DNA from: Mangrovivirga halotolerans
Lineage (GTDB): Bacteria > Bacteroidota > Bacteroidia > Cytophagales > Cyclobacteriaceae
DNA: 64,000 nucleotides
Direction of reading: 5' to 3'
Assembly (NCBI RefSeq): GCF_026241165.1
Contig: NZ_JAPFQN010000001.1
Coordinates: 1-64,000 of the forward strand
The number at the start of each line of letters is the position of its first letter. Position 1 is the first letter of the stretch. Shown one piece after another: positions 8,452 through 17,544 of this stretch. Below the pieces are notes generated by a model. That model searched no databases and had not been told where the DNA came from. It saw only the letters and a list, made by a program, of their open reading frames with translations. The position numbers and the translations under genes are program-made.

Positions 8452-11400
8452 TCACAAAACGAACTGTCTATTGTTCAACCTCAGTACCTTTTCAAGTACC
8501 TCCTTATGATTATTTAGTAATTCGAGATAATCATCATATTTAATTTTTAACCCAATTATATCTTTTTCAATTACAGAAAAGTAATCATCACCTGAAAGAT
8601 GTATCCCCCCTCCGATGACGTGACCATTTCCGAATTTGAATGTCTCTCCTTTATTATTAACTAATGAGAGCTTTCCTTTAAATATTAATATCAGATCACT
8701 AAAACTATATTTACCCTTAATATTCAAAGTAGTTCCTTCAGGGTAATAAACTTCCTCACATATTTCGAGTACTTCATTTAAAACACTCGTACTCAAAGTA
8801 TTGAATAACTCTATTTTCTTAAGGAATCTTGCTTTTCCAAACTTTAGTTTGAAAATATCATTTATATTGTGATTATCTATTTCAGGAATTAACTTGGTAA
8901 TATATCTTTTTGACTGTTCCGGAATTCTTTTACTTAATATTTGAAAATCATAAGGAGAATGAGAGTATATTACCCATGCTGCTGTTTCACACAGTAATTG
9001 ATCAGGATTGAAAAGTTGGGCAATCAGGTCATCTGAAACAATATCGTCTTCATCTAAAAATGCCATATTAAATAAAGCACATGCTTTAGTCCATCGACTT
9101 ATTTGATTATAATCCCTATTGATGATGCTTTTAAAAAGATCTGCATCTGTTGCATCCACAAAAGGATCATAAATGTTAAGTTTTGACAACTTATCTTCTA
9201 TAGGTATATCATCTAAAACTGGTATAATATATTCCTTAAGATCATCATCCAGAAATACATCTAATAATTCTATGGCAAATGTTATATTATCAGGATTATT
9301 ACTTTCAATATTTTCTTTAACAATTGCAATAGAAGATTTATCATAGATCATTGCCAGTAAAGTGTAAATATGATCAAAAGTCTTTCGGTTTTCTTCTTCA
9401 AGTGATTCTATTAACTGGTTATCCATATCAATACGAACTGTTCGTATAGCAAGATGATTCCATACTATATTAATTAAATCACTCTTTATTATGTCTTTGA
9501 TCTTCGATGCTCTTTCAGCATTAACCACCAGACCAATTCCAGATAAATTACCTAATACTTCTTGTTGAATTTGCTTATCTGGATAATCCATTTTATTCCA
9601 TAACGCTTCTTTTGCTTTTTCAGAACCGATTCTGCCATAAGTTTTCAAAACTCTTCTCATGGTTTGTAATGACTGTCCTGACTTATAAAATACTGCTTCA
9701 AGCCTGCCTATTACTGGATCTCCTATAAGAGAAAGTGATTTTTGAGCGAGTGAACCAAAAGTATTAGATTGAATCAATTCTAAAAGCATTGGCCAAAATT
9801 CAGGTCTTTTTATTTTCCCCACTGCAATTATAGCAGACTTTCTTACCTGATTATTTGGATCTCTTAATAACAAATGTAAAAGATTGTCATTTTTACTATT
9901 TGATTCATGATTAGAAAGATAATGAGCAACAAATTCTCTTTCATTGACATTGGCTGATCTTGCCATTTGATCAAGCAAAAACCCTTCATCCATAATGCCT
10001 TTAAAATGGTAGATCATTGATCTTGCATTCTCAGCCATCATCTTAACCTGGCTATGCTTGGTATTTTCTATAACTTTATTTAATGGTTGTAACGATGAAA
10101 GTGGCTTTATTTCAGTAATTAATTTTAGCACATGCATTACCACTTCTTCCTTATCACTATTTAGTAAATAATATAATAGATCATAGTACTGGCCCGGTTC
10201 GATTTTTTTAACCAATTCTAAATTTAATTTAACCGTATTTAAATCTGATTTCAATAATCCCAGAATAACGTCATGACTCAAAACTGCAGAATTAAAAGGT
10301 AGATTAGAATCAGTACTTTTAACATTCTTTTTTAACGTTGATAATTTCCGATGAAGGACTTCATTATATTGCTTGTGCAAGGCATTTACTACAAAAACCA
10401 TTAATACTACAATGAACAACAATGATAACAAGAAGTAAGCTCTTTCAAGATTTACATATGAAAGCAAAAGCATAAAACCACCTGCTACCAGGGTTGCAAC
10501 CTGACCGATAACACCTTCAATTTTGGTCTGGATATCAAATCTGATATTGTCTTCTAATGGAAGGAAATATAATTTAAAGGCTGGATTTTCCATTGCATCC
10601 CGAAGCGAATTAGTAAAAACATACGCCCCAACTATAACAATGAAATATGCCGCAAAACCAGCGGATTCAACACCTGAGAAACCAAAAGCAGTTGTAATAA
10701 AAATAGCAACTATACTCAGGGTTCCTAAAATTACCGGCATAACCAGGACAGCTGTTTTAACCCCATAATCTGCTATTATTCTGTCATTAACAAAGGTCTG
10801 GATCAAAAAGCTCAATATCATTACAGTACCATTGGCGATACCAATAAAGGCAAAAAGACTTTGTTCGTCATTTACATATCTCTGTTCAAGAGCATTAGAA
10901 TAAATAAACTCAATAAATTTGAACGCTATCATTGAAACGATCAAAAATACAGATAGCAATACGATGTATTTTCGCTTGAAAAGATTTTTGAATTTCAGAC
11001 TTCTCTTTTCTGCTTTTGTCTTGATCTTAGTAAAATCGATATCGTATTTTTTCACAATTACCAACAGAAAAGCCAGGGAGATTATCAATGAACCATTGGT
11101 AATAATTAATATATCCGAAGGGTCTGTAAATTTATTTAAAAAAGGTAAAGTAAAAAAGGTCAAAATTGAAGCACTCAATTGACCACTATCGATTCCTCCT
11201 ATAATTCTTTTTGACTGACGTAGATTGAATAACCGTAAGAAAACGCCCCAAAACCCCAGTATGATCAAAGCATTAATCGGGCCATACAAAATATACAATA
11301 AGTAAATCAACCAATCCTGGCTTCCGTAAAAATGAAAGCAAATACGAATCCCAAGAATGAGGAAAGTCACAAGGACTATATTGCCAATTACGAGTTTAGA

Positions 11401-11640
11401 ATAATGTAGATTATGCTGTATTTTTGAATAAACCCAGGTAACAACAACCCCTAGACATCCTGTCAATACAAATGCTGTATCAAGTTTATCGGCTCCTATT
11501 CTGTTAATAAATAAGGTCTGGGCGGTAACTGTATATCCCGCAAGGAATATACCCATAAAAAACCCTTTTGCCAGCAACAACATCACCTTCTCTTTTTCAT
11601 CCGGCCGGGCTCCAATCAGACCAATAAGCTTGTCTATCAT
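8452..11640 (-). CDS. MFS/nucleotide-translocase-like transporter fused to HEAT repeats and a cyclic-nucleotide-binding domain
   Basis: 1062 residues. About 1-425 hold roughly twelve hydrophobic segments and resemble the ADP/ATP (NTP/NDP) exchange branch of MFS carriers; the phrase LRDAMENPAFKLYFLPL (about 345-361) fits. About 460-900 are helical repeats of HEAT type (for example LLRDPNNQVRKSAIIAVGKI). The last 110 residues (YPEGTTLNIKGKYSFSDLILIFKGKL onwards) form a cNMP-binding jelly roll, though its phosphate-binding cassette looks degenerate. Nucleotide or other ligand gating of transport is inference from the fusion. The gene stands alone between a terminator upstream (11721-11753) and the TIR gene 102 bases downstream, with which it could still be co-transcribed. 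Substrate unknown. Confidence 0.75.
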   Translation of the reverse strand: MIDKLIGLIGARPDEKEKVMLLLAKGFFMGIFLAGYTVTAQTLFINRIGADKLDTAFVLTGCLGVVVTWVYSKIQHNLHYSKLVIGNIVLVTFLILGIRICFHFYGSQDWLIYLLYILYGPINALIILGFWGVFLRLFNLRQSKRIIGGIDSGQLSASILTFFTLPFLNKFTDPSDILIITNGSLIISLAFLLVIVKKYDIDFTKIKTKAEKRSLKFKNLFKRKYIVLLSVFLIVSMIAFKFIEFIYSNALEQRYVNDEQSLFAFIGIANGTVMILSFLIQTFVNDRIIADYGVKTAVLVMPVILGTLSIVAIFITTAFGFSGVESAGFAAYFIVIVGAYVFTNSLRDAMENPAFKLYFLPLEDNIRFDIQTKIEGVIGQVATLVAGGFMLLLSYVNLERAYFLLSLLFIVVLMVFVVNALHKQYNEVLHRKLSTLKKNVKSTDSNLPFNSAVLSHDVILGLLKSDLNTVKLNLELVKKIEPGQYYDLLYYLLNSDKEEVVMHVLKLITEIKPLSSLQPLNKVIENTKHSQVKMMAENARSMIYHFKGIMDEGFLLDQMARSANVNEREFVAHYLSNHESNSKNDNLLHLLLRDPNNQVRKSAIIAVGKIKRPEFWPMLLELIQSNTFGSLAQKSLSLIGDPVIGRLEAVFYKSGQSLQTMRRVLKTYGRIGSEKAKEALWNKMDYPDKQIQQEVLGNLSGIGLVVNAERASKIKDIIKSDLINIVWNHLAIRTVRIDMDNQLIESLEEENRKTFDHIYTLLAMIYDKSSIAIVKENIESNNPDNITFAIELLDVFLDDDLKEYIIPVLDDIPIEDKLSKLNIYDPFVDATDADLFKSIINRDYNQISRWTKACALFNMAFLDEDDIVSDDLIAQLFNPDQLLCETAAWVIYSHSPYDFQILSKRIPEQSKRYITKLIPEIDNHNINDIFKLKFGKARFLKKIELFNTLSTSVLNEVLEICEEVYYPEGTTLNIKGKYSFSDLILIFKGKLSLVNNKGETFKFGNGHVIGGGIHLSGDDYFSVIEKDIIGLKIKYDDYLELLNNHKEVLEKVLRLNNRQFVL

Positions 11641-11720
11641 TGATTTACATTAAAAAAATATCAAAAAATCATAATCTAAATATAAAAAAATTGATAGCAA
11701 ATCAATAAAAATTAATAAAA

Positions 11721-11753
11721 AAAAGAGAGGCAGTTATTACATGCCACTCTTTT
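11721..11753 (-). terminator. Rho-independent terminator after the ompH-like gene
   Basis: A 12-base stem with one mismatch (arms 11721-11732 and 11742-11753, core AGTGGCA/TGCCTCT on the minus strand) and a nine-base loop is followed on the minus strand by a T-rich run. It lies just after the stop at 11776 and separates that operon from the transporter gene. Confidence 0.75.
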
Positions 11754-11775
11754 TATATCTTATTACCTGAAATTA

Positions 11776-12429
11776 TTATTTGATAGAATCTTGTTCAGAA
11801 GTGCTTTTTTCTTCTTCAGAAGGGTTTTTCTCTGCCTCATAAGAAGCATTTAATCCGTCTACAACATCAGTAGTGATATTCATTCTTTCATCAGAATACC
11901 AAACGCTCTCATATTTTAAAATTATATGATATCCGTTTTCTTTGCTGTAAGATTCAATGAATTTGTTAATCTTATCTACAACTTCCTTAGTCTTTTCTGC
12001 TTCTGTTTGCCTTAAAGTTTGAGCAAAGTTTTCCCTTTGCATCATTAAGTTTTGCTGCTTTCTCTGCAGGTTTTCTTCAATATTTCTAGCCTGACCCATT
12101 GTCAAATTCTGAGCAGATTTTTGATAATCTTCAAATTCCTTTTGTAAACCTTGAGCTCTGCTTTCCAATTGTCTCTCTAACCTTGTTCTCTCAGATTCTA
12201 GTTCTTCAAGAACATCCTGATAGAATTTATAGTTTTTAGTAAGACTGTCGGAATTAACATATCCAACTTTTAAATCCGATGCAATTACATCTGAAGTAGT
12301 TGACTCACTCTCCTTACCCTCCGCAGTTTCTGAAGTTCCTTGCTGGTTACATGAAACAAAAAACAGCAATGCAACTGTTAGGACAGAACTATACTTAAAA
12401 ATGTTTTTCATAAAATCTCTACTTTTCAT
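11776..12429 (-). CDS. OmpH/Skp-family periplasmic chaperone-like lipoprotein
   Basis: 217 residues. Signal peptide with lipobox LLFFVSC (Cys near residue 27), so probably membrane-anchored. An acidic Ser/Thr linker follows, then the OmpH motif DLKVGYVNSDSL, a long coiled coil (about 70-155, rich in Glu, Gln and Arg) and a return strand, GYHIILKYESVWYSDE. Skp-type proteins hold unfolded outer-membrane proteins in the periplasm. The tail is acidic and Ser-rich. A second ATG at residue 7 is an equally good start. It is the last gene of an operon ending in the hairpin at 11721-11753, downstream of a rhomboid protease gene. Confidence 0.85.
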   Translation of the reverse strand: MKSRDFMKNIFKYSSVLTVALLFFVSCNQQGTSETAEGKESESTTSDVIASDLKVGYVNSDSLTKNYKFYQDVLEELESERTRLERQLESRAQGLQKEFEDYQKSAQNLTMGQARNIEENLQRKQQNLMMQRENFAQTLRQTEAEKTKEVVDKINKFIESYSKENGYHIILKYESVWYSDERMNITTDVVDGLNASYEAEKNPSEEEKSTSEQDSIK

Positions 12430-12477
12430 GTTTTATATCGCCTGCAAAGATATAAATACATTTGATTTGAAGAAATT

Positions 12478-13179
12478 CTATTTACTTTCTTTTTCTTTAA
12501 ATGTATAATTTATCGCATCTGATTCTTTACCTGTATGAGACTTGGTGTAATCGGGAAGCTCTATCTTATCTACTGGTTCCTCGTCATTATTAACTTTATC
12601 TTCAGGAATACTGGGCAATCCCAATAGCGGATGCCTTCTATATATGTACGCTCCAATCAACCCTGAAAATGCTCCTGCTAAATGCGATTCAAATGAAATA
12701 AAGGGGTCCCCAGGCAAAATCCCGGGAAATGTAGTCCCATATAACAAAAATACAGCTGAAGAAATAATCAGAGATCGATACTCCCTTCTGAATAAGCCAC
12801 TAAAAAACAAAAAGAAGACTAATCCATAAACAATTCCTGATGAACCAATATGATATGCTTCACGGGCAAACAGCCAAACGAGAAATCCGCTTAACATGTA
12901 TATTACCAGGAACACATGGACTGCCACCTTTCTATAAAAAAAGAATGTTCCTGTGATCAATACCAACAAAGGAAGACTATTACTAATCAGATGGTCGAAA
13001 TTCCCATGAATTAAAGGTCCTGTAAATATTCCCAGCATACCTTTCCCATTGCCGGGAAAGACTCCAAGAAACCCTAAACTTAGGTTCATAGCTATTTCAA
13101 GGGCCTTTATACACCACAGAAGTGTTACAAAAAGGACTGCATAAAGAGCACTCATCCGCAAGGCCACCTGATCTTTCAT
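12478..13179 (-). CDS. Rhomboid-family intramembrane serine protease
   Basis: 233 residues, about six hydrophobic segments. The catalytic Ser is in GSSGIVYGL (Ser114) and the partner His in ESHLAGAFSG (His166). The conserved loop HGNFDHLISN (58-67) is also present. Rhomboids cleave transmembrane segments of other membrane proteins. The last 45 residues form a charged cytoplasmic tail without recognised motifs. It follows the histone-deacetylase-like gene by 43 bases and precedes the OmpH-like gene by 48, so it is probably part of one transcript. Substrate unknown. Confidence 0.92.
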   Translation of the reverse strand: MKDQVALRMSALYAVLFVTLLWCIKALEIAMNLSLGFLGVFPGNGKGMLGIFTGPLIHGNFDHLISNSLPLLVLITGTFFFYRKVAVHVFLVIYMLSGFLVWLFAREAYHIGSSGIVYGLVFFLFFSGLFRREYRSLIISSAVFLLYGTTFPGILPGDPFISFESHLAGAFSGLIGAYIYRRHPLLGLPSIPEDKVNNDEEPVDKIELPDYTKSHTGKESDAINYTFKEKESK

Positions 13180-13222
13180 ATAACTAAAAACTCATGTAAA
13201 AAGAGGTTTGTTACATAATTTA

Positions 13223-14128
13223 TCAGAAAAAAAGCTCTTGTGCCAGTCTATAAGTATTTGCGTGTGCTTCAATTATTAATTTAATATCTTCAGAATACCC
13301 ACCACCCATACTGATCATTACCGGAATATCATTAACCTTACAGCTTTCAAGAACTTTTCTATCTCTTTCTTTGCAACCGTTTACGGAAAGCCCTAATCGA
13401 CCAAGCTTATCAGTTTTAAGTACGTCTACCCCACTTTGAAAAAATATAAATTGAGGTTCGTGTTTCTCGATCAATTTACCTAAGTATTCATCGAGAATAT
13501 CAAGATAAACTTCATCTCCGGTTCCATCAGCTAATTCAATATCAAGATCTGATTTTTCTTTATGTAATGGATAATTATTTTTACCGTGCATCGAAAAGGT
13601 AAAGACTTTTCTATTCCCTCTAAATATCTCTGCAGTACCATTTCCCTGATGAACATCCAGGTCAACAATTAGAATTTTATCAAAATTATGCTTGTTAATT
13701 AGGTATTGAGCAGAAACTGCAATATCATTTAACAGGCAAAAACCTTCACCTCTATTAGTAAATGCATGATGAGTACCCCCGGCAATATTCATTGCACAGC
13801 CAAATTTTAAAGCATACTCTGTGGCATCTACCGATCCCTGAATTATTTGTTTTTCTCTTTTTACCAAACCTTCAGATAAAGGAAATCCGGTTTTCCTTTC
13901 TTCAGAACGTGATAAGGTGAGTTGATTTAGTTTTTTTATATATTCTTCAGAATGTACAGTAGAAAAAATCACATCATCTTTGGGAATGGCTGGTGTGAAA
14001 AAATTATCGTTTTCCAACGTACCTTCATATAACAATTGTTCAGGGAGCAATGTATATTTTTCCATTGGAAACCTATGTCCTTCCGGTAATGGATGACAAT
14101 AAGAATCTGCCCAAGCTACTTTTAACAT
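13223..14128 (-). CDS. Histone-deacetylase-family (AcuC-like) deacetylase
   Basis: 301 residues, a complete single-domain member of the arginase/deacetylase fold. Visible signature parts are the His pair in GGTHHAFTNRGEGFCLLND (His120, His121), the zinc motif DLDVHQGNGTAEIF (Asp158 and His160) and FFQSGVDVL with the third zinc Asp. A glycine-rich end, MISMGGGYSED, holds the usual position of the C-terminal active-site loop. Bacterial members act on acetyl-lysine, acetylpolyamines or acetoin-related substrates; which applies here cannot be told. It lies in the DinB-to-OmpH operon. Confidence 0.9.
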   Translation of the reverse strand: MLKVAWADSYCHPLPEGHRFPMEKYTLLPEQLLYEGTLENDNFFTPAIPKDDVIFSTVHSEEYIKKLNQLTLSRSEERKTGFPLSEGLVKREKQIIQGSVDATEYALKFGCAMNIAGGTHHAFTNRGEGFCLLNDIAVSAQYLINKHNFDKILIVDLDVHQGNGTAEIFRGNRKVFTFSMHGKNNYPLHKEKSDLDIELADGTGDEVYLDILDEYLGKLIEKHEPQFIFFQSGVDVLKTDKLGRLGLSVNGCKERDRKVLESCKVNDIPVMISMGGGYSEDIKLIIEAHANTYRLAQELFF

Positions 14129-14170
14129 AAATTCTTAACTGAACTAAATAATAAATTGTTAGCAGAATTA

Positions 14171-14659
14171 TTAGTCAAGCTCAAATGAATACAGACTATC
14201 ATCTAATGAAATTTCATCGTTATTAAATTTATTAATGAAATTAACGATCTCCGATTCAGACACCTCAGGAATATTCAACCCTGCTTCCACCATAAGCACT
14301 TCATCTTCATATTCTTCATAAATATGCTCACTTACTTGTATCTCTCCGTCTTCTTCAATTTGATCCATGACCTCCGTCAGGAACATTTCGATCTCTTCAG
14401 TTTTGTGTTCAGGAAGTTCCTTCCCTTTTTGCATTTTGGCGTATTCCGGATGACGTTTTAAGGTTTCTTCTTCAGCTTTGGCAAATACTTCAGACTGGTA
14501 ATACATTTCCAGGGTATATAAAACCGCATTTACTAGTTCCTCCTCACCATTTTTGTCGGTGAGAAAAAAAAAGTTGGCATATTCCGGAGAATTATCTTCC
14601 TCCTCATTCATCAAATAGGCTTTCTTCTCCTTTTTAATTCTATCTATTATATCTTTCAT
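14171..14659 (-). CDS. Acidic hypothetical protein
   Basis: 162 residues, very acidic, with no signal peptide or membrane segment. It begins MKDIIDRIKKEKKAYLMNEE and has a helical middle rich in Glu, Lys and Met (about 60-125). I do not recognise a family. The ATG lies two bases after the stop of the holin-like membrane gene, which strongly suggests coupling, and 42 bases separate its stop from the deacetylase gene. A cytoplasmic partner of the membrane protein is possible but unsupported by any motif. Confidence 0.7.
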   Translation of the reverse strand: MKDIIDRIKKEKKAYLMNEEEDNSPEYANFFFLTDKNGEEELVNAVLYTLEMYYQSEVFAKAEEETLKRHPEYAKMQKGKELPEHKTEEIEMFLTEVMDQIEEDGEIQVSEHIYEEYEDEVLMVEAGLNIPEVSESEIVNFINKFNNDEISLDDSLYSFELD

Positions 14660-14661
14660 AT

Positions 14662-15000
14662 TTAATCTTTGTCAAACGATTCAAAAATACTCACCATAAT
14701 CGAAACTACAATGGAAAACAATAATGCTGTCCAGAAACCACTCACATAAAACCCACCAACAAGGTAATCAGCCAATAATATAATAAGCGCATTGATCACC
14801 AGAAGAAATAATCCCAGTGTAACTACGGTTATGGGTATGGTAAGAATGACCAACAAGGGTTTTATAGTCACATTCAGAATTGTCAAAACTATAGCAAGAA
14901 TAAGAGCCACTGTAAATGATTCAGTTTCTACTCCCGGAATCAGATAGGCACCGGCAAATACTGCCAATGTTGTAAATAGAATTTTAAGTAAAAATTTCAT
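14662..15000 (-). CDS. Phage-holin-family (DUF360-like) small membrane protein
   Basis: 112 residues, almost entirely hydrophobic, with four predicted membrane segments (about 3-22, 27-52, 55-78 and 85-106). The pattern LLKILFTTLAVFAGAYLIPGV, then a long run of Ile/Leu/Val and a final SIVVSIMVSIFESF, matches the widespread chromosomal family annotated as 'phage holin family'. That name reflects sequence similarity; there is no phage context here and a lytic role is not implied. It follows the DinB-like gene by 27 bases and is followed two bases later by the acidic hypothetical gene. Confidence 0.8.
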   Translation of the reverse strand: MKFLLKILFTTLAVFAGAYLIPGVETESFTVALILAIVLTILNVTIKPLLVILTIPITVVTLGLFLLVINALIILLADYLVGGFYVSGFWTALLFSIVVSIMVSIFESFDKD

Positions 15001-15027
15001 ATTGCCTGAGGGTTTATCTTAATTTAA

Positions 15028-15543
15028 CTAAATTTTGTAACGATCTTTTAAAATATTAACATGATGTTGAGCATGCCCACCTAAAATATAAGGTAGAGCA
15101 CTGGTTTTAATTGGCGCTCCATTAGCATTGCCTACAAATTCAAGTGCATCCTGACTAATAGCATTAAGCATCATAAGATTGGCTCCTCGCTCATATTGCC
15201 ACCATTCAGCCAGATCTTCTTTTTCCATATTAATATAAACTGAATTCCGGACGTAATCATCTTCACTAAATCCTGGTATCGAGGTATTATCTTTTCTTGA
15301 AAATGCAAGCAATCTGTATCCCATTACCTTTTCAACATCGATTATATGGCCAAAAACCTCAGCAATTGTCCATTTGTCAGGCCCATACCTATAATCCAAT
15401 TTATTTTTAGAAGTATTTAAAATAAAAGTTTTAATTTCATGCCATTGATTTTCCAAAAATGGTTCTATTTGTTCGGGAACTGAATCAATATAAGATCCGT
15501 AGAAAGAGGGATAATTTTCTGGTGATGGTTTTGTGATCTTCAT
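15028..15543 (-). CDS. DinB-family putative metal-dependent enzyme
   Basis: 171 residues forming the DinB_2 four-helix bundle. The metal-ligand His positions are seen in AEVFGHIIDVEKVMGYR and LGGHAQHHVNILKDRY. Proteins of this fold include thiol-dependent transferases and stress-induced proteins, so only the fold, not the reaction, can be assigned. It is the first gene of the minus-strand operon running to 11776. Its start lies 37 bases from the divergent M14 peptidase gene, so their promoters must overlap. Confidence 0.85.
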   Translation of the reverse strand: MKITKPSPENYPSFYGSYIDSVPEQIEPFLENQWHEIKTFILNTSKNKLDYRYGPDKWTIAEVFGHIIDVEKVMGYRLLAFSRKDNTSIPGFSEDDYVRNSVYINMEKEDLAEWWQYERGANLMMLNAISQDALEFVGNANGAPIKTSALPYILGGHAQHHVNILKDRYKI

Positions 15544-15580
15544 TAAATTTTCACTGAAAAGATTCTAAATAATTTTTTGA

Positions 15581-16969
15581 ATGGAGAAAGATACTAAAGA
15601 AAAATTTTTAAAAACAATCTGTAACAACTTCCTTAACTTACAGGATGCAGATAATTATTTCAGATTCCCTTCGTATGATTTCCTAATTGAAAAAATAACC
15701 TCACTTGACCAAAATAAATTTGAGGTTAAAAAACTGGGGAGATCGGTAGAATTGAGAGATATATTTGGTATCAAATTCGGTCGTGGACCAATCAAAATCA
15801 TGGCCTGGACACAAATGCATGGAGATGAACCTACCGCAACTCGCGCTGTTCTGGACTTTTTTTATTTTATTCAGAACCATCCTGAAGAATTTGATGAATT
15901 AATAAAATATATTTCAGAAAAATGCACCATGCTTTTTGTGCCTATGGTTAATCCTGATGGTGCAGAACACCATACACGAGAAAATGCATGGGATATTGAC
16001 CTCAACAGAGATGCACTTCGATTGACAGCTCCCGAATCAAAAATATTAAAAATGATTTTTGATGATTTTCAGCCTGAATATTCTTTGAATATGCATAATC
16101 AAAGTAAATATTATGGCTGTGAAAGTACCGGGGAGCATGTGGAATTATCTTTTCTTGCAACCGCTCCAGATAAAGAACGGTCTCTTACTGTCAGTAGAAA
16201 AAGAGCTATTTCATTAATAAACAAGATCGTGGAAAAAATTGGTTCACTTGAAAACCAACACATTCCAATGGGAAAGTATGATGATAAATTTGAACCAAGA
16301 GCCTTTGGTGATAATTTTCAGGCTGAAAACTCTGGCCTGGTACTTATCGAGTCAGGATATGTTCCAGGTGATGAAAACGAAGAAAAACTCAGAAAACTGA
16401 ATTTCCTTTCAATATTAATTACTTGTTTGTACACTGATGATCTTGATTATAATGAAAAGGATCTTCAAAAATACAATGAATTACCTTCCATCTCTGAATT
16501 TTATTTTGATGTAATAGTTAGAAATGCAACGCTGGAGCGAGATGGTCAGCAATTTATAGCTGATCTGGGGATCAAGCGGGAACGGGTATGGCAGGGAAAA
16601 AGCAAATATTATTATTTCGGTTTCATTTCCGAATTGGGAGATTTAAGCACACTGAAAGGCTTTGATGAAATTGACGCCACAAACTGCTTGATTAAACCTG
16701 TTAACACATATAGCCAATCCGTACCAAACATTGAAGATGTTAAAAGTTTAAATTTCAAAGAACTGCATAAAAAAGGGATCGCAAGTGTAAAACTTGACAG
16801 ATTATCTCTTACCAAAGAATCCACTTCTATGCCTTTAAATATTTTACCTCTTCACGAAGATTGGTCACCGGAAAAACTTAGTCCTGCTACATTTCTTATA
16901 CAGGATTTAATTTCCGGTGAAACAAAATTCATTATTGTCAATGGAGTGTATTTCCCGGTTAATCCTTAA
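15581..16969 (+). CDS. M14-family zinc carboxypeptidase-like protein
   Basis: 462 residues, no signal peptide. The zinc motif HGDE (His80, Glu83) lies in WTQMHGDEPTATRAV. The substrate-binding block VNPDGAEHHTREN..DLNRD follows, and the third zinc ligand is probably in SLNMHNQ (about 172). LVLIESGY near 255 holds the likely catalytic Glu. This is the M14 order for a carboxypeptidase, succinylglutamate-desuccinylase-like in compactness. About 290-462 form a second domain without a family I recognise. A cytoplasmic location is inferred from the missing signal. The 3' end overlaps the convergent carbonic-anhydrase gene by 11 bases. Confidence 0.85.
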   Translation: MEKDTKEKFLKTICNNFLNLQDADNYFRFPSYDFLIEKITSLDQNKFEVKKLGRSVELRDIFGIKFGRGPIKIMAWTQMHGDEPTATRAVLDFFYFIQNHPEEFDELIKYISEKCTMLFVPMVNPDGAEHHTRENAWDIDLNRDALRLTAPESKILKMIFDDFQPEYSLNMHNQSKYYGCESTGEHVELSFLATAPDKERSLTVSRKRAISLINKIVEKIGSLENQHIPMGKYDDKFEPRAFGDNFQAENSGLVLIESGYVPGDENEEKLRKLNFLSILITCLYTDDLDYNEKDLQKYNELPSISEFYFDVIVRNATLERDGQQFIADLGIKRERVWQGKSKYYYFGFISELGDLSTLKGFDEIDATNCLIKPVNTYSQSVPNIEDVKSLNFKELHKKGIASVKLDRLSLTKESTSMPLNILPLHEDWSPEKLSPATFLIQDLISGETKFIIVNGVYFPVNP

Positions 16970-17471
16970 ACCAGGAAGCATACATCGGATAATTATCTGC
17001 TGTTCTTTGAATAAGTTCCTTCATCTTTTCTCCTCCATCTTTGATTTTTCTTGCAGGATTACCAACATATACAGCTCCTTCTTCAACATTAGTGTTGGCA
17101 AGGACTACTGCTCCGGCACCTATTACTGCCCCTTTATTAATAACAGCTCCATCCATTACGATAGCTCCCATCCCTATCAATACATTATCTTTTATTTCAC
17201 ATCCGTGAACTATTGCTCCGTGTCCTATTGAAACATTATCCCCAATCTTAACATCATATTTTTTATAGGTGCAATGTATCACAGCCTGATCCTGAATGTT
17301 GACCTTGTTGCCAATCCTGATTGAATTCACATCTCCACGTACTACTGCATTAAACCAGACTGTACACTCATCTCCCATTTTAACATCTCCTATCAAATAA
17401 GCATTAGGTGCAAACCAGCAATCATTTCCAACTGTTGGATATATGTCGTGAATTGATAAAAATTTTCCCAT
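16959..17471 (-). CDS. Gamma-class carbonic anhydrase / hexapeptide-repeat protein
   Basis: 170 residues with a left-handed beta-helix of hexapeptide repeats (IGDxxxIGxGAxVHG and similar) and a C-terminal helix. Three His positions match zinc ligands of the gamma carbonic anhydrases: His66 (VIHCTYKK), His84 and His89 (GHGAIVHG). Members form trimers and either hydrate CO2 or serve other roles (YrdA, PaaY types), so catalytic activity is likely but not certain. Convergent with the M14 gene (11-base overlap) and divergent from the YceI gene. Confidence 0.88.
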   Translation of the reverse strand: MGKFLSIHDIYPTVGNDCWFAPNAYLIGDVKMGDECTVWFNAVVRGDVNSIRIGNKVNIQDQAVIHCTYKKYDVKIGDNVSIGHGAIVHGCEIKDNVLIGMGAIVMDGAVINKGAVIGAGAVVLANTNVEEGAVYVGNPARKIKDGGEKMKELIQRTADNYPMYASWFKD

Positions 17472-17481
17472 TAAATTTAAA

Positions 17482-17507
17482 TTTGTTTAAACAAAAGTCT
17501 AACTTTG
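17482..17507 (+). promoter_or_regulatory. Candidate Bacteroidota-type promoter for the YceI gene
   Basis: TAACTTTG at 17500-17507 matches the -7 element TAnnTTTG of Bacteroidota primary sigma promoters. A TTTG at 17482-17485 could be the -33 element, but the 14-base gap is shorter than usual, so only the -7 match is good. Start of transcription would fall about 30-40 bases before the ATG at 17545. Confidence 0.35.
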
Positions 17508-17544
17508 TCGTTAAACCAATAAAATTAATTAAAGCACGATTGTT

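Noticed and set aside
14662-15000. Prophage remnant suggested by the holin-family protein
   Set aside because: No other phage gene is near; the family is a common chromosomal membrane protein.
16917-17231. Plus-strand frame of about 104 codons opposite the carbonic anhydrase gene
   Set aside because: It is antisense to a gene with clear family motifs and has no recognisable features.
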